This document shows, in pieces, positions 49,785 to 55,204 of a stretch of DNA of 55,204 nucleotides. The stretch is from an uncultured Burkholderiales bacterium. GTDB taxonomy: Bacteria; Pseudomonadota; Gammaproteobacteria; Burkholderiales; Burkholderiaceae_C. Below the pieces are notes generated by a model, which was given only the letters and a program-made list of their open reading frames with translations, did not search any database and was not told where the DNA came from. The DNA is taken from contig CAMFGY010000033.1 in NCBI GenBank assembly GCA_945952065.1, forward strand, positions 1-55,204, in the 5' to 3' direction. A program made the translations under genes and the position numbers. Every line of letters begins with the position of its first letter. Position 1 is the stretch's first letter.

Positions 49785-52105
49785 GCCCCTGCCGCGCCGT
49801 CGCCAGCTTTCGCCGCCGCCCCGCCCTTGCGCTTTACTTTCGCGCGCGAAACCCCGGCCGGCCGTTGCTTCATTTCCCCGGTTTCCCGGTCCACCTCGTA
49901 GGCCGCGTCGTCCGCATCGTCGTCCGGCACGTTTCCGACCAGCGCGTCCGACAGCTTGTCTTCGCTCGTCGCGGGTGCGGCCTGCGCCCTTCTCCCCTGT
50001 CCCCGCACCGGCGGCGTTGGCGTCGCCAGGTCGTCGTCGTCCCCAAAGAGGCTCGACGTCACCGGCGCGGGCGGTGCCGGCTGCGCCGCCGGTCGTCCCG
50101 CGTTCTTGCCGCTCAGATCCGGGAACCCCATCGTGCCGGTCCTGCTCCCTGTCGTCGTCAAACCTCCGGCGCCACCGACGCCTGCAGCTTGCCCGTTCCC
50201 GGCCTGGGAAGTCCCCGGCCCGTTGCGCGGCTGCGCCGCCGCCGATGGCGCGCTGGCCGCGGTACCGCCCACCGGCGCACCTTGCGGCCCAGCCTGCCCT
50301 CCGGTCTGGGCGCCGCTCGAAGTGGCCCCAGGCGCCACAGAAACAGGCGCCGGCGGCGCGGCCTGGCTGGCCGCGCCCGCGTTGAAATTCACCGCGAACC
50401 CTACCCGCTCCACGAAACCATCCGCGATCGTTTCCGACGGCTCGTAGCCGTAAGCTACTCGCGCCACTGGATAGTCGCCCGGCACCGTGAGGTACCCGGT
50501 CATGTCGGGCAGCGTCAGAATTTGCGAGGTCAGCACGATGTCCCGCAAGTTCCGGCGAGCGAACACACTCACGCCGTCGCGTTGCGCGGTCAGCCCGTAG
50601 CTCAATGTTTCCTCCTTCTCGTCCAGTTCCGCTTCACCCATGAGCTTTGCAAGCACTTTGGCTGCATCGCCGTCCGTCACGCGCAGCAACAGCTTCGTCT
50701 GACACCCGCTGATGATCGTCTTGGCCTGGTGCTGACCGTAAATCTCGTTCAGCTGCGAGAAATCCTGAATCCCGATGACGCAGCAAAGCCCGAATTTCCG
50801 GGTATTGGTCAGCGCCAGCTTCAGGATGTCCATCTTCTGGAGCGTCGGCAGTTCGTCGATGAAGAACCACAGCCGTTCGCGGTGGATCGGGTCCAGGTCC
50901 AACACAGCCTTGATCGCCGTGTCGATCCAAAGCGACAGCACCGGCTTGAGGGCTTCCCGCATCCCCTCGCGCGCGGTGATGAACATCCATGAGTCCTGCT
51001 CCGACCGGACCCATTCCCGTATCGAGAACGGCGCCCCAACGTCGTGGAGGAACCGGAAACTCTCCAGCTGGTTCTGCACGGTCATCTTCAGCGACATCCC
51101 GGTGCGCTCGGTTGTCGGGTCAACATACGTCGCTCCCGCCGTGCCGGCCAGCAGCGCGTGGAGGGTGGGGAGCGAACTCTTGGCGATCGAGTTGTAAAGG
51201 TCTGCGTTGGTGCGCCGGTTCTCCTGACCCAAAACCCGGTAAACATCCTTCAGCACCATCCGCCCTGCCGCTGCCCAAAACGGGTCAGCCTCGGCTGGAT
51301 CGGGAATCAGGCCGTTCGCCATATTGTCAAAGTGGTAGTCCTTCTCGATCTCGTTCCAGATGTTCCAGTTCGGGCTGCGCTGATCCAGAGGGTTCATGAG
51401 CACGTCGATGCCCTCACGGAAGAATGCCTTTGTGAACTCGCCGGTCGGGTCGTAGACGATCGCCCGCTTTCCGCGCGCCCTGACCTGCTTCATCAAGCGG
51501 AAGAATTGCTGAGTTTTCCCGGTGCCCTGCGCACCACCGATCAGGGTATGCAGCGTCTCGGACCCCTTGCGCATCGGAACATCTGCAAGGAAGTACGGGC
51601 TGCAATCCTCCCGCTTGACCATCATCCGCTTGAGCATTTCCCCCGGAACAAGCTGAGCGCCGCGCAACCGCTTGTCTTCCATTTTTCCTTTGCCGTAGCT
51701 CCACCAGAACAGCAGCAGAATGAAGCCAAGGCCAACCGCACTCAACCCGCCCACCGTCAGGCTGTTGCGCAGTTTTCTCAAGCCTTCCTGCGCATCGTCC
51801 TCGGTCAATCGAACAACCTCGGCCACCTCCATGTGTTGCACGGCGCCGCCAACGCTCAGCTCCATCTTCGCGTTCGTCATCATCAGGATCAGCCGGGCCT
51901 CGCCCAGCAAATTGCGCTCAAGCGCATAGCGCTCGACGGCGGTTGTCCACTTGAAAAACGCGCCAACCGAGATGCAGCCACCCGCCAGGACTGCCAGCAA
52001 AACGGCCGACCACACCGCGACAACGAACATCCGCGCCTGGGACATCCATATCTCGGCACCCCGCGAGAAACTGCCGACGCTGCTCTTTTGTTCCCGTTCG
52101 ATCAT
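49781..52105 (-). CDS. traD: Type IV coupling protein TraD
   Basis: 774 residues. Two N-terminal membrane helices (about 24-46, 113-133), Walker A GGAQGTGKTQQFF (about 186-198), Walker B RLWFFIDELPTLQ, and a long Ala/Gly/Pro-rich disordered tail (about 565-774). It links the relaxosome to the channel and pumps the DNA. The VSRAKV codons near the C-terminus carry the palindrome at 49838. The start overlaps the RHH gene stop. Confidence 0.95.
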   Translation of the reverse strand: MIEREQKSSVGSFSRGAEIWMSQARMFVVAVWSAVLLAVLAGGCISVGAFFKWTTAVERYALERNLLGEARLILMMTNAKMELSVGGAVQHMEVAEVVRLTEDDAQEGLRKLRNSLTVGGLSAVGLGFILLLFWWSYGKGKMEDKRLRGAQLVPGEMLKRMMVKREDCSPYFLADVPMRKGSETLHTLIGGAQGTGKTQQFFRLMKQVRARGKRAIVYDPTGEFTKAFFREGIDVLMNPLDQRSPNWNIWNEIEKDYHFDNMANGLIPDPAEADPFWAAAGRMVLKDVYRVLGQENRRTNADLYNSIAKSSLPTLHALLAGTAGATYVDPTTERTGMSLKMTVQNQLESFRFLHDVGAPFSIREWVRSEQDSWMFITAREGMREALKPVLSLWIDTAIKAVLDLDPIHRERLWFFIDELPTLQKMDILKLALTNTRKFGLCCVIGIQDFSQLNEIYGQHQAKTIISGCQTKLLLRVTDGDAAKVLAKLMGEAELDEKEETLSYGLTAQRDGVSVFARRNLRDIVLTSQILTLPDMTGYLTVPGDYPVARVAYGYEPSETIADGFVERVGFAVNFNAGAASQAAPPAPVSVAPGATSSGAQTGGQAGPQGAPVGGTAASAPSAAAQPRNGPGTSQAGNGQAAGVGGAGGLTTTGSRTGTMGFPDLSGKNAGRPAAQPAPPAPVTSSLFGDDDDLATPTPPVRGQGRRAQAAPATSEDKLSDALVGNVPDDDADDAAYEVDRETGEMKQRPAGVSRAKVKRKGGAAAKAGDGAAGA
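49838..49851. promoter_or_regulatory. KorB-type operator palindrome, copy 12 (intragenic)
   Basis: A perfect TTTCGCGCGCGAAA within the traD C-terminal tail, read as V-S-R-A-K-V, 5.1 kb from the previous copy. Confidence 0.75.
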
Positions 52106-52482
52106 TCAGAACCCTTTCTGCGATTCAATGCCGCCCGCGCCCGATCCTGAGATTCACGAACCAGCGCAATTTGACCCTGCTGCTCGTACATCACCATCAG
52201 CAGCTGCTCGCACGTTATCAGCGAAAGGGCCAAATGTTCAGGAATGCCGCCACCACTGCCACCCGGTGTGCCGGGTATTTTCTCGATCAAAGCACCCATT
52301 CGCTCTTCAAATTCGTGGAGGTTTTCGGCGGCAACGCCTTGCACCAGCGTTCGCGCCAAATACCCATTTAAAGGCATCCGATGGGCCGCCGCCATCTTCC
52401 GGTAGTAGGCCTCTTCGTCCGGCGGCAGCCGGATCGTGATCGGCTTTCCCAGTCTGCTGTCGGCGCTCTTAGTTCTTGGCAT
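52102..52482 (-). CDS. Ribbon-helix-helix relaxosome accessory protein (TrwA-like)
   Basis: 126 residues. The N-terminal RHH unit is clear (KPITIRLPPDEEAYYRKMAA, then NGYLARTLVQG), and the C-terminal half is helical and probably mediates oligomerisation. Position directly between oriT and the traD-traI genes equals trwA in R388, whose product binds oriT, represses the operon and stimulates the relaxase and coupling protein. The direct repeats at 52521-52553 are likely targets. Confidence 0.82.
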   Translation of the reverse strand: MPRTKSADSRLGKPITIRLPPDEEAYYRKMAAAHRMPLNGYLARTLVQGVAAENLHEFEERMGALIEKIPGTPGGSGGGIPEHLALSLITCEQLLMVMYEQQGQIALVRESQDRARAALNRRKGSE

Positions 52483-52512
52483 TTAGTGTTTTATATCAAT
52501 AGGTTACGCATT

Positions 52513-52553
52513 GTATAGCGGGCTAGTGTATTCGTCTATACCGGCTAGTGTAT
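52513..52553. repeat. Operator-like repeats upstream of the RHH gene
   Basis: GGCTAGTGTAT occurs at 52521-52531 and again at 52543-52553, a 22-base period, and GTATAG/CTATAC form an inverted pair at 52513-52518 and 52535-52540. Two helical turns between direct repeats suit the RHH protein encoded just to the left, which would both self-repress and build the relaxosome here. Confidence 0.6.
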
Positions 52554-52555
52554 GC

Positions 52556-52589
52556 GCGCTAAAAGCCCGTCGCGACGGGCTTTTAGCGC
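52556..52589. terminator. 34-bp perfect palindrome, bidirectional terminator
   Basis: Two 17-base arms with no loop: GCGCTAAAAGCCCGTCG and its exact complement. GC-rich core with A-run and T-run flanks makes an efficient terminator in both directions. It separates the RHH-traD-traI operon region from oriT and the leading region. Confidence 0.85.
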
Positions 52590-52614
52590 CGAAACGATAG
52601 TTGCGTGGTGTGTG

Positions 52615-52673
52615 ACCAGTTCTTAGGGGATCGGGGACACCCCGAGACCTCAAGAACTGGTTCACGTTGTCTA
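52615..52673 (+). other. oriT: Candidate origin of transfer (oriT) with nic site
   Basis: A long hairpin, ACCAGTTCTT (52615-52624) with AAGAACTGGT (52652-52661), encloses CGGGG-aca-CCCCG. It is followed after five bases by TTGTCT-A (52667-52673). In R388 a hairpin (inverted repeat 2) is likewise followed by TTGTCT/ATAG, where TrwC nicks; the predicted nick is between 52672 and 52673. The relaxase here is TrwC-like and the adjacent gene order is trwABC-like. With this polarity the plus strand enters first through 52.7-55.2 kb and the transfer genes last, as in known systems. Confidence 0.62.
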
Positions 52674-52791
52674 GTTTCGGGCAAGTTGGGATGACGACCG
52701 TCAGGCGATAGAATGACGGCCGAGCAGAGGGAACATGGGTTCCCGTACTGCGGGGAGTAAATCCCAAATGCACCAAAAGCCGGAGTGTGAA

Positions 52792-53145
52792 ATGAGCGAA
52801 GCGAAAGCAGCAGGGAAGGTCGGAAGACCTTCCCGCACGGTGGATGAAGAAATCGCAGCCGCCGAGGAAAGACTTCGCGCCTTGCGGGAACGCAAGCGCG
52901 AGGATGAGCGCAAAGAGCGCGAGCGGAACCAAAAGGCAATCGCGGCGATTCTCAAGGCCGAAGGCCTGGATGAAATCGACGCCGAAGTATGGAAGCGCGC
53001 AGTGCCAGCCGTGCGCAAGGCCCTTGAATCGGTGAAGCCGATCAAGGGCGAGCCGGCCCCTCAAGCAGTTTCATCGGCGCAGCCGATGCTGACCGAGGGA
53101 GAAATTCTGCAAAGCAGAATTTCGACGCAGGACGCCCAGGGATGA
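52792..53145 (+). CDS. Hypothetical coiled-coil protein beside oriT
   Basis: 117 residues from the ATG at 52792, which has GGAG at a proper distance; an in-frame ATG at 52735 is less likely. Basic start (GKVGRPSRTVDEEIAAAEER), a highly charged helix (RLRALRERKREDERKERER), then a helical tail. It resembles small mobilisation accessory or plasmid-stability proteins in composition, but no family is certain. It is the first gene of the leading region, pointing away from oriT. Confidence 0.55.
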   Translation: MSEAKAAGKVGRPSRTVDEEIAAAEERLRALRERKREDERKERERNQKAIAAILKAEGLDEIDAEVWKRAVPAVRKALESVKPIKGEPAPQAVSSAQPMLTEGEILQSRISTQDAQG

Positions 53146-53452
53146 CGGTTTTCCACAAATCAACAGAGGCCGGAGCCGCCGACGAGGGGATGCCCAGACA
53201 TCCCCTGGGGAGGCGGTCGCGCCCGTTGTCCATCAGCAAACTTGCTGTGGGCAACGGATCAGCGCGAGCCTCTGTTGAGCTTGTGGGAAACATCAGGGAG
53301 GCTTCCAAGGGGCAGCGCCGGGACGGCGCAAGCGAAAGGGATACGCAGGGCTGCGCAGCAGTCCACGCGCAGCGGGGATGAGCGCGAATGCGCGAACCCG
53401 GAGCAGCCCGGTCCGGTCGCGTAGCGAACGGATTCGCCCAGACTCTGAATCA

Positions 53453-53692
53453 ATGTCAGAAGCAATGGCAGAAGCACAAAATTGGACTGGACAAGAGCTA
53501 CTTGAAGCACTTTCAAGTGGCGCTGGACAGGATGTCCACGGATGGTGGGTCAGTCAAGATGGAACCGAAATCTGGCTGACCAACCCATACGGGTTGGACT
53601 GTGGGTTCTATGACGTATCCGTTGAAGGGTGCGACAGCATCCTTCAACGGATACGCAAGGACACTCACGAACGTGAGTGGGGCACGCTGTAG
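53453..53692 (+). CDS. Small hypothetical acidic protein
   Basis: 79 residues starting MSEAMAEAQNWTG, with a compact-looking domain (GWWSQ-like GWWVSQDGTEIWLTNPYGL) and a charged tail. No family recognised. Its 3' half is threaded by two strong inverted repeats (53580-53597, 53615-53654), so the coding evidence is mixed; the protein composition still looks genuine. Confidence 0.45.
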   Translation: MSEAMAEAQNWTGQELLEALSSGAGQDVHGWWVSQDGTEIWLTNPYGLDCGFYDVSVEGCDSILQRIRKDTHEREWGTL

Positions 53693-53886
53693 CAACAGCG
53701 GGCAAAAAGGCAACCACGGCAGAAGGCCAGGTTGCGTGATGCTGGGAGATTGTGGGCGACAACCGAAGGGGAGCCACAATCTCCCAGGCCAGCGGGCTGC
53801 GGGCGTCTTCACGAACGCAGCCGCGAAGCAGCTGGCAGGGTGTCGGGGCCAGCGCAACGCAGTGGAGCCGGCCCCGACACCCGCAC

Positions 53887-53900
53887 TTTCGCGCGCGAAA
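53887..53900. promoter_or_regulatory. KorB-type operator palindrome, copy 13
   Basis: A perfect TTTCGCGCGCGAAA in non-coding DNA of the leading region, seven bases after an 11-bp inverted repeat. It continues the roughly 4-5 kb spac­ing seen through the transfer region. Confidence 0.75.
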
Positions 53901-54055
53901 GCAGCCACCTTGACAGCATTTTCTTTCGGGCGAATAGGGACAGAACCCGGAGGGGTGGAAGTTGTCCGCCGAGGTGCTGGTGGCGAAGCCACCGCATCCG
54001 CGCCGCTGCCGCCGACCGTGGTCGCGGACAGCGGGCAACGCCGCAGTCAGCCGCG

Positions 54056-54682
54056 TCAAGCGGGTGGCTGCGGCGTTGGTTTCGGGAAGTGGCGCTTCAG
54101 GAACTTCCGCATGGTTTTCTCGGTAACGCCGAACCGCTTCGCGAGTTTCGGCGCCGTCAGGCCCAGCTCGTGAAGTTCGCCGACCTCTGCCCTTTTCCCG
54201 TCCAGCTTCAGCTTCCCGATGCTGCCTTTGCGGCGACCGCCGATGCGGCCGTCGGCCGCAGCGCGTTGCAGCCCTTCCCGCGTTCGAGCGCGGATAAATT
54301 CGACCTCGATCATCGACGCGATGCCGAACATCGCGGCCTGAATTTGGCCGTTCAAGCTGGAGTCCAGCTTGAGGCCCATCTTCGTGATGATGATGGTGAT
54401 GCCGCGCTTGCCGGCCACTTCAAGAATCGAAAACGCCTGCATCGGGGAACCGGCGATCCGCGTCAGTTCGGACGCCAACACCACATCGCCGCTTTGCGCC
54501 TGCTCCATGAGCAGGTCGCCAAGAAGGCGCTCTTGCCAGGGGAGCGACCGCGAAGCGGTGTCGCTCACCTCGACCAACGGCGCAAAGCCGTTTCGGTTGG
54601 CGTATTCCAAGATCCCGAGGCGCTGGTTCCGGGTGTCCTGCGAATCGCGGGACACCCGGAAATAGCCGTAGTACGTCGGCAT
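54056..54682 (-). CDS. Serine recombinase (resolvase/invertase family)
   Basis: 208 residues. The catalytic domain begins YYGYFRVSRDSQDTRNQR with the nucleophile Ser11; DVVLASELTRIAGSPMQAF and the long E-helix region (AAMFGIASMIEVEFIRARTR) follow, and a C-terminal helix-turn-helix (TAPKLAKRFGVTEKTMRKFL) closes it. It probably resolves plasmid multimers at a site in the adjacent repeat-rich DNA (54683-55204), or inverts a segment. Several strong inverted repeats lie in its coding sequence (54352-54372, 54627-54661). On the minus strand it would be readable from the entering strand. Confidence 0.9.
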   Translation of the reverse strand: MPTYYGYFRVSRDSQDTRNQRLGILEYANRNGFAPLVEVSDTASRSLPWQERLLGDLLMEQAQSGDVVLASELTRIAGSPMQAFSILEVAGKRGITIIITKMGLKLDSSLNGQIQAAMFGIASMIEVEFIRARTREGLQRAAADGRIGGRRKGSIGKLKLDGKRAEVGELHELGLTAPKLAKRFGVTEKTMRKFLKRHFPKPTPQPPA

Positions 54683-54930
54683 CAACCCACCTTCCGAAAC
54701 AGGCCAAGCACGAGGCCGAAGGCGAGTCGAGACGCCGCACCGAAATGGCGGTGGCGCCAGCCAGGCTGGTGCCACCAGCTCACGCACTTGGCCGGCCGAT
54801 CACCGATCGCGCCGGCCGAAGTGCGTGAGCGAACGTGCGAGGCACGGGCCTGTGGCCGGGCCGCCAGGCGCACGGCCAATCCGGGCGCCGGCGCGAGCTG
54901 GTGAAACCAGACCGAGCCGCACATTTCAGG

Positions 54931-54944
54931 TTTCGCGCGCGAGG
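54931..54944. promoter_or_regulatory. Near-match of the KorB-type palindrome
   Basis: TTTCGCGCGCGAGG matches the palindrome through base 12 and again differs only at the 3' end (two bases from AAA). It begins the first of the two 88-base direct repeats; the second copy has lost it. It may be a decayed site. Confidence 0.4.
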
Positions 54945-55024
54945 GCGTCCGGCGCCGAGCAGTCGAATTGCGAGGCCGACGCGGTGCCGAAGGCAACCGC
55001 GGCGAGTGGCCCGGAAACGGGCTG
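54937..55024. repeat. Direct repeat, first copy
   Basis: About 88 bases, in register with 55117-55204 at a 180-base offset; the last 54 bases (from CGAGGCCGACGCGGTGCC on) are identical in both, the first part has a few substitutions. A weaker third relative (GCACGAGGCCGAAGGCGAGT) lies near 54708. Confidence 0.85.
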
Positions 55025-55116
55025 TGAGTCCTGGCCAGCGGCCGGGACGAACCCGAGCGAATGGCCACCAGCTGCCGCGCGATGTCAGTGCGCCGAATGC
55101 CGGCGTCGGGCTGCAG

Positions 55117-55204
55117 GCGCGAGGGCGCGCAGCGCCGAGCAGTTGAGCGGCGAGGCCGACGCGGTGCCGAAGGCAACCGCGGCGAGTGGCCCGGAAACGG
55201 GCTG
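55117..55204. repeat. Direct repeat, second copy, at the window end
   Basis: Second copy of the 88-base repeat. Because the window stops at its last shared base, the end could be a circularisation or assembly junction at a repeat rather than a natural terminus. Confidence 0.8.

Larger units (their letters stand above)
53146..54080. repeat. Cluster of long inverted repeats in the leading region
   Basis: Perfect arms at: 53185-53192/53199-53206 (8 bp), 53161-53170/53268-53277 (10 bp), 53315-53320/53324-53329 (6 bp), 53580-53586/53591-53597 (7 bp), 53615-53628/53641-53654 (14 bp), 53742-53755/53774-53787 (14 bp), 53840-53850/53870-53880 (11 bp), 53979-53984/53988-53993 (6 bp with a GAA loop) and 54036-54046/54068-54078 (11 bp). 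The gaps 53146-53452 and 53693-54055 hold no convincing gene. Such stems would fold when this DNA enters the recipient as a single strand. Confidence 0.85.
54683..55204. repeat. Repeat-rich non-coding right end (possible resolution site)
   Basis: No credible gene in 522 bases. It contains a 27-base near-perfect palindrome (54750-54776), a 12-bp inverted repeat (54778-54789/54819-54830) enclosing CCGGCC pairs, and two direct repeats of about 88 bases (54937-55024 and 55117-55204, 180 bases apart). The last repeat ends exactly at the window end. The recombinase next door may act here, but subsites were not identified. Confidence 0.7.

Noticed and set aside
52598..52616. TTGCGTGGTGTGTGACC resembles the F-plasmid nic region (13 of 17 bases).
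   Set aside because: The relaxase is TrwC-like rather than F TraI-like, and the R388-style hairpin plus TTGTCTA lies just to the right. The F-like match is kept only as an alternative nick site.
53142..53381. A 79-codon plus-strand reading that begins in an ATGA overlap with the coiled-coil gene.
   Set aside because: Its codons follow a series of inverted repeats and the product has no protein-like pattern; more likely non-coding.
54682..55176. A 164-codon minus-strand reading with repeated APRRPR-type peptides.
   Set aside because: The repetition only reflects the direct repeats in the DNA; composition is extreme in Arg, Pro and Ser.
1..55204. tRNA, rRNA, riboswitch, integron and resistance genes.
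   Set aside because: Nothing recognisable on either strand.

Overview
The window looks like most or all of a conjugative plasmid from a high-GC Gram-negative host, most likely a betaproteobacterium (Burkholderiales, Comamonadaceae-like). The taxonomic reading is inference from GC content, from IncP-style korA/korB control genes next to an RPA-type replication initiator, and from the Tn21-family transposon. There are no rRNA, tRNA or recognisable antibiotic or metal resistance genes. Gene density is high, with dozens of ATGA or GTGA stop/start overlaps. The strongest genome-scale signal is the perfect 14-bp palindrome TTTCGCGCGCGAAA. It occurs 13 times, plus one 13/14 copy, and is probably the operator/parS-like site of the KorB-type ParB encoded at 10591-11781.

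Layout. 1-2.8 kb: two plus-strand unknown genes, then a minus-strand three-gene operon under a palindrome, stray iterons and the tail of a KfrA-like coiled-coil gene. 2.8-7.5 kb: a one-ended Tn21-family element (tnpA with the right inverted repeat only) carrying a truncated flavin-transfer cassette (FMN-binding protein, ApbE, four-helix membrane protein). 7.5-8.6 kb: the vegetative origin, with GC-rich mini-hairpins, an AT-rich stretch, DnaA boxes and eight iterons. 8.6-13.4 kb: the central control operon, read leftwards from a strong promoter: two unknown genes, ParA/IncC, KorB, KorA, an XRE regulator and RepA. 13.5-20.5 kb: accessory backbone with an HU protein, an OmpA-like protein and a stack of three toxin modules (Zeta, Fic with a VbhA-like antitoxin, VapBC). 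20.6-25.1 kb: an unusual operon headed by a second KorA-like regulator. It encodes a lipoprotein, an M48 membrane protease, a small membrane protein, what looks like a Cas4-type nuclease split over two genes, a phospholipase-D-type nuclease and a secreted helical protein; two small plus-strand genes diverge from it.

25.2-45.6 kb: a complete F-type type IV secretion operon on the minus strand: lytic transglycosylase, TraA, L, E, K, B, DsbC, V, C, TrbI, an S26 peptidase, W, U, TrbC, a TraN divided into two genes, F, H, G. 46-52.5 kb: DNA processing. A tandem ribbon-helix-helix TraY-like gene sits beside a module in the order of R388 trwABC (RHH protein, coupling protein TraD, MOBF relaxase TraI), with a lone DsbD N-terminal domain between traD and traI. 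52.5-52.7 kb holds a good oriT candidate: a hairpin followed by TTGTCTA, as at the R388 nic site. 52.7-55.2 kb is the predicted leading region; it is full of long perfect inverted repeats and carries a serine recombinase and a terminal direct repeat.

How it works together (inference). RepA acts at the iterons. ParA/KorB partition the plasmid, while KorA and KorB hold the control operon and many other promoters in check. KorB sites are intergenic in the regulatory half, but inside genes and about 4-5 kb apart through the transfer operon. TraI nicks oriT with the RHH and TraY-like helpers, TraD couples the DNA to the F-type channel, and the plus strand would enter the recipient leading region first. 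The toxin stack stabilises the plasmid; the Fic and Zeta toxins share a C-terminal module that may serve something beyond toxicity. All positions and families come from reading the sequence; no database search was run.
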